This document shows, piece after piece, positions 25,044 to 33,919 of a stretch of 64,000 nt of DNA. This DNA comes from CAYLLT01 sp964384465. Its GTDB lineage: Bacteria; Planctomycetota; Phycisphaerae; UBA1845; PWPN01. A program made the translations under genes and the position numbers. The notes beneath the pieces were generated by a model, which was not told the origin of the DNA, ran no database searches, and saw only the letters and a program-made list of their open reading frames with translations. The DNA lies in contig CAYLLT010000008.1 in assembly GCA_964384465.1 (NCBI GenBank), positions 1 through 64,000 on the forward strand. The letters run 5' to 3'. Every line of letters begins with the position of its first letter. Positions within the stretch are counted from its first letter, which is position 1.

Positions 25044-25811
25044 ATGGCGCGAGATCGATATTGGCTTCTGGTTGCGAGTGTGCCGCTGATTTTGTGCGCG
25101 GCGGTCCGGGGGGAAACGCCGCCTGCCGCCGGACCCGCGGCGGAAGCGCCGTTGCCCAAGCCGCAGATACCGGACTTGTTCGGACACCAGCCGGCCCCCG
25201 AAAAAAACGCGGACACACCGCCGGTTGCCGAATCCGAACGTGAAGTCAAGCGGCCGCAAGCGACGGCGAAATCATCCGCCGCAACCGCGGTCACCAACGA
25301 GAATAAGCGGATCGATCGGCAGGCCAGGGACGCGGCGGGTTGGCGCTTCTGGGACACCGTGCCGCTTCTGAGCGTCCTGGCGCTGATCGCTGTCATCGTG
25401 CTGATTCTGAAACGCTTCCTGCCCGCGCGCGGGCTGCTCAACCACGGCGGGCTGATGGAAGTGATCGCCCGGATGCCGCTCTCGGGGAAGCAAAACCTCG
25501 TGCTGGTCAAGCTCGGTCAGCGGCTGCTCCTGCTGGGCGTGGCGCCCGACCGCATCAACACGCTGTGCATCGTCGATGATCCGCAGCAGACGGCCGAACT
25601 CCTGGGTGAGCTGGCCAGCCGCCGCTCAGGCTCCATGACTCATGCCTTTACCAAAACATTTGACAACGAAGCGGGCCGGTACTTCGACAGCGAGCAGGAA
25701 CAGGATGCGACGGTGGCGGCCGGCGGTCACGTGCGCGGCCTATTGGACAAGGTTAAGGAACATTTGGTCGTCCCGGTTGCGGGGCGCTCGCCGGGCAAGC
25801 CCGGCGGCTGA
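25044..25811 (+). CDS. fliO: Flagellar biosynthetic protein FliO
   Basis: FliO (255 residues) helps assemble the FliP ring of the export gate. It begins with a signal peptide (residues 5-23, YWLLVASVPLILCAAVRG), has a long Pro/Ala-rich periplasmic linker, one membrane helix at about residues 108-125 (VPLLSVLALIAVIVLILKRF), and the cytoplasmic beta domain MEVIARMPLSGKQNLVLVKL, RLLLLGVAP. It is directly followed by fliP, fliQ and fliR, which fixes the identity. Confidence 0.9.
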   Translation: MARDRYWLLVASVPLILCAAVRGETPPAAGPAAEAPLPKPQIPDLFGHQPAPEKNADTPPVAESEREVKRPQATAKSSAATAVTNENKRIDRQARDAAGWRFWDTVPLLSVLALIAVIVLILKRFLPARGLLNHGGLMEVIARMPLSGKQNLVLVKLGQRLLLLGVAPDRINTLCIVDDPQQTAELLGELASRRSGSMTHAFTKTFDNEAGRYFDSEQEQDATVAAGGHVRGLLDKVKEHLVVPVAGRSPGKPGG

Positions 25812-25850
25812 ATGTAATCCGAGGCAGGCGAGCGCGACGGAGTTGCGCGT

Positions 25851-26672
25851 ATGTGGGAGCATGGATGCTCGCGTGGAATCTGGGCGGCCCTGCTGATGCT
25901 CGCCCTGGCATCGGGCGCTCGCGCGCAGAATCCGCCGGCAGCAACTCCCATCGACAACTCGCTCCAGATCCCCGACCTGACCAAGGTCATCCCCACCGCC
26001 ACCAGCCGCGAGGGGCTAAGCGCGACGCTCCAGATCTTCATCATCATGACGGTGCTCACGCTGGCACCGGCCATCCTGGTGATGACCACCAGCTTCACAC
26101 GAATCATGATCGTGCTGTCGCTGCTTCGGCAGGCCATCGGCACACAGCAGCTCCCGCCGAGCCAGATTCTCGTCGGGCTGTCGCTGTTTCTGACGTTTCT
26201 GGTCATGGCGCCGACGTACCAACGTATTCACAAAGAGGCGCTGCAACCCTGGCTAGACAACGCACCCGACATGTCCCAGGACCAGGCCCTCAAAATCGCC
26301 GACCACCACATGCGCGAGTTTATGTTCGCCCAGATCGAGGGCGTCAAGAACGAGGAGGACATTTTCCTGTTCCTGGAGTATTCGCGTAAACAGCCCATCC
26401 CGGCCAGCCAGCGGCTGACGCGGGCCGAAGTGCCCACGCTGGTACTGATCCCGGCATTCATCCTGAGCGAATTGAAGACCGCATTCGTGATCGGCTTTCG
26501 GATCTATCTGCCGTTTCTGGTCATCGACATGGTGATCGCGACCATTCTGATTTCGATGGGCATGCTGATGTTGCCGCCGGTATTGATCTCGCTGCCGTTC
26601 AAGCTGCTGTTGTTCGTGCTGGCCGACGGTTGGCACCTGGTGGTGACCTCGCTGCTGGCGGGGTTTGCATAG
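25851..26672 (+). CDS. fliP: Flagellar export gate protein FliP
   Basis: FliP (273 residues) forms the core pore of the export gate with FliQ and FliR. A signal peptide (residues 8-25, ending SGARA) is followed by the canonical sequence: LQIFIIMTVLTLAPAILVMT, TSFTRIMIVLSLLRQAIG, QLPPSQILVGLSLFLTFLVM, then FILSELKTAFVIGFRIYLPF and LPPVLISLPFKLLLFVLADG. These are family hallmarks. The start at 25851 keeps the whole signal peptide. fliQ follows 14 bases later. Confidence 0.96.
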   Translation: MWEHGCSRGIWAALLMLALASGARAQNPPAATPIDNSLQIPDLTKVIPTATSREGLSATLQIFIIMTVLTLAPAILVMTTSFTRIMIVLSLLRQAIGTQQLPPSQILVGLSLFLTFLVMAPTYQRIHKEALQPWLDNAPDMSQDQALKIADHHMREFMFAQIEGVKNEEDIFLFLEYSRKQPIPASQRLTRAEVPTLVLIPAFILSELKTAFVIGFRIYLPFLVIDMVIATILISMGMLMLPPVLISLPFKLLLFVLADGWHLVVTSLLAGFA

Positions 26673-26686
26673 GAGAGCTGTTTTCA

Positions 26687-26947
26687 ATGAACTCCGGCGA
26701 AGCACTGGATTTGGGACGCGAAGCGCTGCTGATGGTGCTGATCATCGCCGGCCCCATCATGGGCATCGGCCTCGTCGTGGGCCTGGTGATCTCGCTGTTT
26801 CAGTCGATGACCCAGTTGCAGGAGCAGACGCTGAGCTTTGTGCCCAAGATCATCGCTATGGTCGGCGTCGCATTGGTGCTGGTGCCGTGGCTGGCGGAGC
26901 GCCTGTTGGAATACACGCGGGAACTCCTGGGAACGTCGCCGTTTTAA
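26687..26947 (+). CDS. fliQ: Flagellar export gate protein FliQ
   Basis: FliQ (86 residues) has two membrane helices around the conserved FQSMTQLQEQTLSFVPKI motif. The ATG at 26687 (MNSGEALDLGREALLM) has AGGAGA ten bases upstream and gives the usual family length. The frame is open further upstream into fliP, but without family similarity. Confidence 0.95.
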   Translation: MNSGEALDLGREALLMVLIIAGPIMGIGLVVGLVISLFQSMTQLQEQTLSFVPKIIAMVGVALVLVPWLAERLLEYTRELLGTSPF

Positions 26948-26958
26948 GAGAATATGAA

Positions 26959-27738
26959 ATGCCGTTTTCGATCGCACAACTTTACCTGATGCTGCCGGCG
27001 TTCCTGCTGGTGCTGTTTCGCATCAGCGGCTTGATGCTCGCAGCCCCGCTGTTCAGCAGTCCGGTACTGCCCATGCAGTTCAAAGTATTGTTGTCCGTCG
27101 GAATCAGCCTGGCCGTCTTCCCGATGATGCTCGCGCACGTCACGCTGCCGGTGACGCTCGGATCGGCTGTCGGCGGCCTGCTGGGCGAGCTGGCCATCGG
27201 GCTGCTGATCGGACTCGGCATCAGTCTCTTGTTTGTCGGTGTGCAGATCGCCGGCCAACTGATCAGCCAGCAGGCCGGCCTGGCTCTCGGCGACATCTTC
27301 AACCCCATGCTCGAATCGCAGGTCACCGCCGTTTCGGAAGTGTACTTCTATGTCGCAATGATGATGTTCCTGGCCGTCGGCGGGGATCACGCCCTCATCC
27401 GCGCCCTGCTGGACAGTTTCGCCACCATACCGCCGCTGGGTTTGCAGGCCACATCCGGCCTGGCGAATCTGCTCATCGACCTGCTGATGATCGCCTTCAC
27501 CATCGCGCTGCGCGTCGGGGGTCCGACGATCTTGGCCCTGCTGCTCGCGTTCCTGACGTTGGGTTTCGTCTCCCGCACCGTGCCGCAGCTCAACCTCCTG
27601 AGCATTGGTTTCCCCATCAAGCTGGCACTGGCCCTGGCCCTGATGGCGATGACGATGATGTCGTTGGAGCCCGTGCTGCTCGACGGCTTGAACGTTTGCA
27701 TGGACGGCATCCGTGGCGCACTGAAACTGGATGGCTGA
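26959..27738 (+). CDS. fliR: Flagellar export gate protein FliR
   Basis: FliR (259 residues) completes the FliPQR pore. It shows the family pattern FRISGLMLAAPLFSSPVLP near the N-terminus, about six hydrophobic helices, and QIAGQLISQQAGLALGDIFN in the middle. The ATG at 26959 lies 11 bases after fliQ. The stop is followed by a T-run and two TTTCGACTTTCGG units before flhB. Confidence 0.95.
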   Translation: MPFSIAQLYLMLPAFLLVLFRISGLMLAAPLFSSPVLPMQFKVLLSVGISLAVFPMMLAHVTLPVTLGSAVGGLLGELAIGLLIGLGISLLFVGVQIAGQLISQQAGLALGDIFNPMLESQVTAVSEVYFYVAMMMFLAVGGDHALIRALLDSFATIPPLGLQATSGLANLLIDLLMIAFTIALRVGGPTILALLLAFLTLGFVSRTVPQLNLLSIGFPIKLALALALMAMTMMSLEPVLLDGLNVCMDGIRGALKLDG

Positions 27739-27781
27739 GTTTTTTTTTCGACTTTCGGTTTTCGACTTTCGGCTTTGAATT

Positions 27782-28876
27782 ATGCCCGACACCGCACAAG
27801 ACAAAACAGAAGCCCCGACGCCGCGACGGCGGACCGAAGCCCGCCGCCGGGGGCAGATCGGCCGCAGTTCCGATTTACCGGCTGCGGTGGTTTTGCTGGG
27901 AGCGCTGATCCTCCTGCACATGAGCGGGCGGCACATCCTCGGCCGGCTCATCGAGGTCACACGGTTCTGCCTCGGCGAAATGGGCGCGTCCGTGCATTCG
28001 GACAGCATGACCGCCGCGCTCGGCAAGGTGGTTGGTGAAATGGCCGTGATCCTGTTGCCGCTGATGGTCGTGGTGTTCGTCCTGGCCCTGACAACGTCTT
28101 TTGCTCAGGTCGGCGTCCTGTTCACGTTCACGCCGATGAAGCCATCGCTGGACAAGCTGAACCCCATCAACGGCCTGAAGCGCATGTTCAGCGGCCGCTC
28201 GTTCGTCCATCTGGTCATGGGCATCGCCAAGATGTCGCTGCTGGGTCTGGTCGCGTATGCAACCTTGCGTGGCCGCGTGAGCATGCTCGCCCGCACGTCG
28301 GGGCTGGATCCCGCTCCCATGGTGGCCGTCGCCGCGGAGTTGGTCTTCACGCTTGGCATCCGGCTCGCGATCGTGCTGCTCGTCCTGGCCGTCCTGGATT
28401 TTATCTATCAGCGCTGGCGGACCGAGCGCGATTTGCGCATGACCAAGGAGGAGGTCAAGGAGGAGCTGAAGCGGATGGACGGCGACCCGCTGATCAAACG
28501 GCGGCGGCGGGAGGTGCAACTCCAACTGATGTTGCAGCGGATTCGTTCGGCGGTGCCCAAGGCGGACGTGGTAATCACAAATCCGACGGAGCTGGCCATC
28601 GCCATCGAATACGATGCCGACACGATGACCGCGCCGAAGGTGACGGCGAAGGGAGCGGATTTCGTCGCCCGCCGCATCCGCGAGCTGGCCGTCGAACACG
28701 GCATTCCCATCGTGGAACGAAAGCCGCTCGCGCAGGCGCTGTACAAGAGCGTCGAAGTGGGCCAGGAAGTCCCCGCGCAGTTCTACAAGGCCGTCGCGGA
28801 GATCCTGGCATACGTTTATGAACTCGCGGGCAAAGGCTATCGGCGCGAAGCGACGCCCGCGATGTCGATGAACTAG
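27782..28876 (+). CDS. flhB: Flagellar export switch protein FlhB
   Basis: FlhB (364 residues) changes export specificity from hook to filament proteins after self-cleavage. The N-terminus TAQDKTEAPTPRRRTEARRR is the typical FlhB start, followed by four membrane helices (about 35-55, 85-107, 140-160, 185-210) and the cytoplasmic linker EEVKEELKRMDGDPLIKRRR. The autocleavage site reads TNPTELAIAIEY: Asn-Pro-Thr is kept, but the usual following His is Glu. This might affect the cleavage rate; the catalytic Asn itself is present. A three-helix C-terminus with VVERKPLAQALYKSVEVGQE-like sequence is normal. Confidence 0.95.
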   Translation: MPDTAQDKTEAPTPRRRTEARRRGQIGRSSDLPAAVVLLGALILLHMSGRHILGRLIEVTRFCLGEMGASVHSDSMTAALGKVVGEMAVILLPLMVVVFVLALTTSFAQVGVLFTFTPMKPSLDKLNPINGLKRMFSGRSFVHLVMGIAKMSLLGLVAYATLRGRVSMLARTSGLDPAPMVAVAAELVFTLGIRLAIVLLVLAVLDFIYQRWRTERDLRMTKEEVKEELKRMDGDPLIKRRRREVQLQLMLQRIRSAVPKADVVITNPTELAIAIEYDADTMTAPKVTAKGADFVARRIRELAVEHGIPIVERKPLAQALYKSVEVGQEVPAQFYKAVAEILAYVYELAGKGYRREATPAMSMN

Positions 28877-28879
28877 AGG

Positions 28880-28948
28880 AGATTGCGAATTGCGGATTGT
28901 GACAACCTCGTCTTTCAATCCGCAATTCGCAATCCGCAATCCGCAATC
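28880..28948. repeat. Family B inverted repeat between flhB and flhA
   Basis: GATTGCGAATTGCGGATTG at 28881-28899 pairs with the series of CAATCCGCAATTCGCAATCC units ending at 28948. The loop is about 18 bases. It starts four bases after the flhB stop. Confidence 0.88.
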
Positions 28949-28958
28949 AAGGTAGTCC

Positions 28959-31070
28959 ATGGCCACCGCAGCAGTTCTACAATCCGGTCCCGTCCGCTGG
29001 CTCGAAAAGAACCGCGGCATGTTGCTGCCGCTCGGCGCGACCGGGCTCATCTTCGTCCTGCTCGTGCCGCTGCCGACCAGTCTGCTGGACATCCTGCTGG
29101 CGGGCAACATTGCCCTATCGGCGGTCATCCTGCTGACGATCATGTACGTCCATCATCCACTGGAGATGTCGTCATTTCCGTCGCTGCTGCTGTCCATGAC
29201 TATGGTCCGGCTGGTGCTGAACACCGCGACAACCCGTCTCATCCTGACCAACGCCCAGTTCGGCACCGCCGCGGCGGGGCACGTCGTCGAGGCATTCGGC
29301 AACTTCGTCACCGCCGGCTCGCTCACCGTCGGCGTCATCATTTTCATCATCCTCACCGTGATTCAGTTCGCCGTGATCACCAAGGGCGCGACCCGCATCG
29401 CCGAAGTGGCGGCCAGGTTCACCCTCGACGGCATGCCCGGAAAGCAGATGTCCATCGACGCCGATCTGAATGCCGGCCTGATCGATGAGGCCGAAGCCCG
29501 CCGCCGTCGGGCCGAGATCACCGCCGAAGCCGACTTCTACGGGGCCATGGACGGTGCATCAAAGTTCGTCCGCGGCGATGCCGTGGCCGGACTGATCATC
29601 ACCATCGTCAACATCATCGGCGGCATCTACGTCGGCATGGTCGAGTTGGGCATGCCGATCATGGATTGCCTGCGCGTCTTCACCAAGCTGACCATCGGCG
29701 ATGGTTTGACCGCCGCCATCCCCGCGTTTCTGGTGTCGGTCGGCGCCGGCATGCTGGTCACGCGGAGCAATGCCCGCTCCAATCTCGGAGAAGACCTGCT
29801 CTCGCAACTGACATCCAAACCGATCGCACTCGTCCTGGCCGCGGTATTCCTCGGGTTCCTGTCGTTCACCGGTCTCCCCACGATGCCGATGCTGCTGCTG
29901 GCCGGCGGATGCGGCGGACTGGCATACGCGCTGAACAACCGCCGCACGGCCGTCGCCACCGCCGCCGCCACGCAGGCCAGGGCCGAAGCAAAGAAGCCCG
30001 AGAAGGTAGAGTCGCTCCTTGCCGTCGATCCGATGGAGCTTGAAGTCGGCTACGGTCTCATCCGCCTGGTGGACCGCAAGCAGAACGGCGACCTGCTCGA
30101 CCGCATCACCAACATCCGCCGCCAGACCGCCACCGAGCTGGGCATCGTCGTCCCGCCGATCCGCGTTCGAGATCACCTCAAGTTGGAGCCGAACCAGTAC
30201 GTCATCAAGTTGAAGGGCGTGGAAGTGGCCCGCGGCGAATGTATGCCGGGCTATCTCCTCGCGATCGACAACGGCACGGTCAGCACGCCGATCCCCGGCA
30301 TTGAAACGAAAGAGCCTGCCTTCGGCCTGCCCGCGCTCTGGATCACCGAACAGCAGAAACTGGACGCCGAGCACCGCAACTACACCGTGGTGCCCTGCTC
30401 CAGCGTGCTCGCCACGCACCTCACGGAGGTGATCAAACGGCACGCCGACGAGTTGTTGACCCGCCAGCAGACGCACAAGCTGCTCGACGCTTTGAAAGAA
30501 AAGTCACCCAAGGCCGTCGATGACGTTGTGCCCGAAGTCATCAAAGTCGGCGAACTTCAGCGCGTCCTCCAGCAACTGCTTCGCGAGCGCGTCCCCATCC
30601 GCGACCTGGAAACGATCCTGGAGACGATGGGCGACTGGGCCCCCCGCACCAAAGATACGGACGTGCTCACCGAATACGCCCGCCACGCCCTGGCCCGCAC
30701 GATCTGCCAGATGTACAAGGACGGGCAGAACGTGATCCGCGTGATCACGCTGGACCCGAAGGTCGAAGACCTGATCGGCGCGCATCTGGAGCGCAGCGAT
30801 CGCGGCACCTTCCTGACGCTGCCGCCCGAAACGCAGAATCGACTGGTCACGGCCGTGCGGACGCGGCTGGAACAGTCCATGCCGTCGGCGGCAGGACATC
30901 CGTTGGTTTTATTGTGCTCTCCGCAGGTGCGCATGTGGGCGCGGCGGCTCATCGAGCCTTCGCTGCCGCAGGTGGCGGTGCTCGGCTACAACGAGATGGT
31001 TCGAGGCATCGAAGTTCGTTCTTTAGGATTGGTGGTGCTCACGGATGGAGCTGAAAACGTATCAAGGTAA
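28959..31070 (+). CDS. flhA: Flagellar export gate protein FlhA
   Basis: FlhA (703 residues) is the large export gate subunit. It has eight membrane helices in residues 20-320 with the FHIPEP-type region (LSFPSLLLSMTMVRLVLNTATTR-like stretch and GMPGKQMSIDADLNAG), followed by the cytoplasmic domain that docks chaperone-substrate complexes, with VPPIRVRDHLKLEPNQYVIK and LREELVPIRDLETIL-type sequence (LLRERVPIRDLETILETMGD). The ATG at 28959 follows the family B repeat by ten bases. Its 3' end overlaps flhF by 26 bases, tying the two together. Confidence 0.96.
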   Translation: MATAAVLQSGPVRWLEKNRGMLLPLGATGLIFVLLVPLPTSLLDILLAGNIALSAVILLTIMYVHHPLEMSSFPSLLLSMTMVRLVLNTATTRLILTNAQFGTAAAGHVVEAFGNFVTAGSLTVGVIIFIILTVIQFAVITKGATRIAEVAARFTLDGMPGKQMSIDADLNAGLIDEAEARRRRAEITAEADFYGAMDGASKFVRGDAVAGLIITIVNIIGGIYVGMVELGMPIMDCLRVFTKLTIGDGLTAAIPAFLVSVGAGMLVTRSNARSNLGEDLLSQLTSKPIALVLAAVFLGFLSFTGLPTMPMLLLAGGCGGLAYALNNRRTAVATAAATQARAEAKKPEKVESLLAVDPMELEVGYGLIRLVDRKQNGDLLDRITNIRRQTATELGIVVPPIRVRDHLKLEPNQYVIKLKGVEVARGECMPGYLLAIDNGTVSTPIPGIETKEPAFGLPALWITEQQKLDAEHRNYTVVPCSSVLATHLTEVIKRHADELLTRQQTHKLLDALKEKSPKAVDDVVPEVIKVGELQRVLQQLLRERVPIRDLETILETMGDWAPRTKDTDVLTEYARHALARTICQMYKDGQNVIRVITLDPKVEDLIGAHLERSDRGTFLTLPPETQNRLVTAVRTRLEQSMPSAAGHPLVLLCSPQVRMWARRLIEPSLPQVAVLGYNEMVRGIEVRSLGLVVLTDGAENVSR

Positions 31071-32409
31071 TTCGTTGGCCGAGGCGCTCGAGCGGGTCAA
31101 ACGCGATCTCGGCCGCCAGGCGGTGATCCTCCACACCCGCACGATCAAGAAGGGCGGCGTGCTCGGGGTCGGCGGCAAGACGCTGGTCGAAATTACGGCC
31201 TCGCGCGACGTAAACGTCTTGCATCCGGCCGAGAGGCGGGCTATTATCGGACCCGATGCGGGCCGCCTCCGGTCAGGGGGCACCGGCGAGCACGGAAGTC
31301 GCCCCGCCCGTTCATCCGCGGATGGAGCCGCCATGCAGCAATCGCCCACTGTGGCCGCAGTTCCCCGTACCTCCGCAATTGCGCCTCGTCCTGCCGAAGA
31401 TGTCGCCAATTTCGGTTCCGCGCTGCGCGGCGAAGTGGGTGAGATCCGCGCGATGGTGCGCGAGTTGCTAGCGCGGCCCAGTGTGCTGACGGAAACTATC
31501 CCGGACCTGCCCGACGAACTGCGTGAGTTCTACACGACGCTGATTCAGAACGAAGTGGCCGATGAGATCGCCCGCGAAGTCATCGCCACCGCCAAAGACC
31601 GCGTCGCACAGTGGCGCACGGAATCAGCAAACTCCGGCGGCGGTAACTCGGCCACGCTTCAGCAACTGATCCCCGCCGTCCTCCAGGAAACCATCGAGCG
31701 CATGTTGCCTCCGGCCGAACCGGTCGAGGTGAACGCTCAGGCGGGTGCAAAATACGTCGCACTGGTCGGCCCTACCGGCGTGGGAAAAACGACGACGATC
31801 GCCAAGCTCGCCGCGCATTTCAAACTGCGTGAAGGCCGGCGCGTCGGCCTCATCACCATCGATACCTACCGCATCGCCGCCGTCGATCAGCTCCGCGCGT
31901 ACGCGGACATACTCAACATCCCGCTGGAGATCGTGCTCACGCCGGCGGACATGGCCGCGGCGGTGGGGCGGTTGAAGGCATTCGACCTGGTCCTCATCGA
32001 TACTTCCGGCCGGAGTCAACGCGATACCAATCGCCTGGGCGAACTAAAGCAGTTCCTGGATTCCGCACGGAACGAAAACGCCGGCCAGCTTGAAACACAC
32101 CTGGTCCTGTCCTGCACGTCTCATCCACAGCAAATGATGCAGGTTGCCGAGAAGTTCGGCCAGTTGGGCGTGGACCGGATCGTTTTCACCAAGCTGGATG
32201 AATGCGTGGGCGTGGGCGTGATCCTGAACGTGACGCGCCGGCTGAATCTTCATTTGTCGTATCTCACGACGGGTCAGGACGTGCCCGACGACATCGAGGT
32301 GGGGCACCGTCGGCGCATCGCCCAGATGGTTCTGGCCCGCGGCGGTGACGGAGCCGTTGGCGGCGAAACCGATAGTGTGCGAGCGGCTTCAGTGGACCAG
32401 GTGGCATGA
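31045..32409 (+). CDS. flhF: Flagellar placement GTPase FlhF
   Basis: FlhF (454 residues) is the SRP-family GTPase that selects the site of flagellum assembly. The N-terminal B domain starts MELKTYQGNSLAEALERVKRD; the NG domain has G1 GPTGVGKTTTIAKLA, the TIDTYRIAAVDQLR insertion box, G3 DTSGRS and G4 TKLDE, all canonical. The middle linker (residues 70-130) is variable and of low complexity. Overlap with flhA and the flhG gene downstream form the usual flhA-flhF-flhG-fliA module. Confidence 0.95.
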   Translation: MELKTYQGNSLAEALERVKRDLGRQAVILHTRTIKKGGVLGVGGKTLVEITASRDVNVLHPAERRAIIGPDAGRLRSGGTGEHGSRPARSSADGAAMQQSPTVAAVPRTSAIAPRPAEDVANFGSALRGEVGEIRAMVRELLARPSVLTETIPDLPDELREFYTTLIQNEVADEIAREVIATAKDRVAQWRTESANSGGGNSATLQQLIPAVLQETIERMLPPAEPVEVNAQAGAKYVALVGPTGVGKTTTIAKLAAHFKLREGRRVGLITIDTYRIAAVDQLRAYADILNIPLEIVLTPADMAAAVGRLKAFDLVLIDTSGRSQRDTNRLGELKQFLDSARNENAGQLETHLVLSCTSHPQQMMQVAEKFGQLGVDRIVFTKLDECVGVGVILNVTRRLNLHLSYLTTGQDVPDDIEVGHRRRIAQMVLARGGDGAVGGETDSVRAASVDQVA

Positions 32410-32410
32410 T

Positions 32411-32486
32411 GATCCGAACCGCTCACGCAAGTGAGGGGTACACCGCAAGTGGAGTTTGGCCCACCACTTGCGTGGTGGGTTCGGAA
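32411..32486. repeat. Family D repeat between flhF and flhG
   Basis: GATCCGAACCGCTCACGCAA opens the element at 32411, with CCACTTGCGTGGTGGGTTCG near its end (to 32486). It is an imperfect inverted repeat with two internal hairpins (CTCACGCAAGTGAGG and CCACCACTTGCGTGGTGG). It starts three bases after the flhF stop and ends 14 bases before flhG. Confidence 0.85.
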
Positions 32487-32500
32487 CGGGGAGACCAAGG

Positions 32501-33418
32501 ATGGTCGGTCTGGACAACAAAACGATTCCCATCGATCAGGCGTATCACCTGCGGAAACTGGTGGCGCACAGCGCTCCGCCGGCCGTCGCGCCGCGCAACA
32601 GCTCGCACGTGATCGCCGTCGCCAGCGGCAAAGGCGGCGTCGGCAAGACGCTCGTCGCCGCGAATCTCTCGATCGCGCTCGCCGCGCAAGGCCATCGCGT
32701 GATCCTCTTCGACATGGACATGGGCCTGGCCAACGCTGATATCGTGCTCGGCGTCGAAGCGGGCGGCAGTTTAACGGACGTGCTGAGCGGCCGGCGTGAG
32801 CTGGACGAAATCGTCATACAGGGCCCCGGCCAGATCGCCTTCGTGCCGGGCGCCTCCGGTGTCGCCCAGGTTGCGAACCTCTCCGAGTTCGAGCGGCATC
32901 AGCTCATGGCCGCCATGCAGCGGTTGGAAAGCCGCTACGACATCGTGGTGCTGGACTGCGGTGCGGGCATCTCGCGCAATGTCGTCGGTTTCGGGGCCGG
33001 TGCGGATACCATTCTGGTGATCGCCACACCCGAGCCGACGGCCATCACCGACGCCTATGCCATGATCAAAGCTTTCGCCCAGGACCGCCGCGGCGTCAGC
33101 GGGCCCGGCGAGTCGCCCGTCTCCATCGGGGTACTCGTCAATCTGGCCGACAGCCGCCGCGAGGGCCAGGAGACCTACGAGCGGATAGCTGGCGTAGCGG
33201 CACGCTTCCTTCATCTGCCCATCACGGATTATGGGTACATCCTCCGCGACGAGCACGTACCCGCCGCCGTGCGCGGACGGTGCCCGGTGATTTTGCGGTA
33301 TCCCCGCTGTTCGGCCAGTACCTGCATGATGAGCACCGCGTCCCGCCTCTCGCGAGAAATGGGCCAGCCCCAGCCCGGCCGAAGCCTTTTTTATCGGGTC
33401 ATGAATATGTTTGTCTGA
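32501..33418 (+). CDS. flhG: Flagellar number regulator FlhG (MinD-like ATPase)
   Basis: FlhG (305 residues) limits flagellar number and acts on FlhF. The deviant Walker A is VASGKGGVGKTLVAANLSI. Switch I shows FDMDMGLANADIVLG, and DCGAGISRNVV follows as switch II. Other family residues include ATPEPTAITDAYAMIK. The start at 32501 is the ATG after GGGGAGACCAAGG and removes a repeat-derived upstream extension. The C-terminal 40 residues (CPVILRYPRCSASTCMMSTA onward) are somewhat unusual for FlhG but the frame is intact. Confidence 0.93.
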   Translation: MVGLDNKTIPIDQAYHLRKLVAHSAPPAVAPRNSSHVIAVASGKGGVGKTLVAANLSIALAAQGHRVILFDMDMGLANADIVLGVEAGGSLTDVLSGRRELDEIVIQGPGQIAFVPGASGVAQVANLSEFERHQLMAAMQRLESRYDIVVLDCGAGISRNVVGFGAGADTILVIATPEPTAITDAYAMIKAFAQDRRGVSGPGESPVSIGVLVNLADSRREGQETYERIAGVAARFLHLPITDYGYILRDEHVPAAVRGRCPVILRYPRCSASTCMMSTASRLSREMGQPQPGRSLFYRVMNMFV

Positions 33419-33424
33419 GAATTG

Positions 33425-33476
33425 GTAGCGCCGGCCCCCTTGGCCGCCGCCGCCGGCCATGGGGGGCCGGCGCTAG
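33425..33476. repeat. Family A hairpin after flhG
   Basis: Third complete member of the 52-53 bp family, starting GTAGCGCCGGCCCCCTTGG and ending GGGGCCGGCGCTAG. It lies six bases after the flhG stop. Confidence 0.92.
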
Positions 33477-33562
33477 GAGACCTAATCGCTTCTTTATTAA
33501 ACCCGCCCGCCGGCAATGCCGTTACAGACGGGTCGGAAGCGTTGACGCGAGGCCTTTCGCCG

Positions 33563-33853
33563 ATGATCAGGTTGTGCGGGGCGAGTCTGGGACTTTTTGC
33601 CTTTTCAGTGACCGTTATTCTAGGTTTGACGGCGGGGAACCCGGTTGAAATCATTGTCCTCCGCGGGGTCCAGGCGATGCTGGTCTTCTGCGGCATCGGC
33701 CTGTGCGTGGGGTGGGTCGCTTCCCGGGTGCTCGATGAGCACGCACTTCGCAAGCATCGCGAGATGTTCCCGGGCGAGAACGATTCCGATCAGCCCGAGG
33801 AAGTCGTCCACGAAGCGGTTCCGGTCGCGCCAGGGAATCCGATAGCGGATTAG
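33563..33853 (+). CDS. Small two-helix membrane protein between flhG and fliA
   Basis: A 96-residue product with two membrane helices (about residues 7-24 and 35-56, the second AMLVFCGIGLCVGWVASRVL) and an acidic C-terminal tail rich in Glu, Pro and Val. The ATG at 33563 is the first one past the family A repeat; a TTG at 33542 is an alternative. Position between flhG and fliA suggests a motility-linked role, but no family is recognised. Confidence 0.65.
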   Translation: MIRLCGASLGLFAFSVTVILGLTAGNPVEIIVLRGVQAMLVFCGIGLCVGWVASRVLDEHALRKHREMFPGENDSDQPEEVVHEAVPVAPGNPIAD

Positions 33854-33906
33854 AGATTGCAATCAAACAATTCAATCCGCAATCCGCAATCCGAAATCCG
33901 CAATGG
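33853..33906. repeat. Family B repeat before fliA
   Basis: GATTGCAATC and the series CAATCCGCAATCCGCAATCC through 33906. It lies in the short gap before fliA, ending 13 bases before the start codon. Confidence 0.85.
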
Positions 33907-33919
33907 TTTGGGAGGTTGC

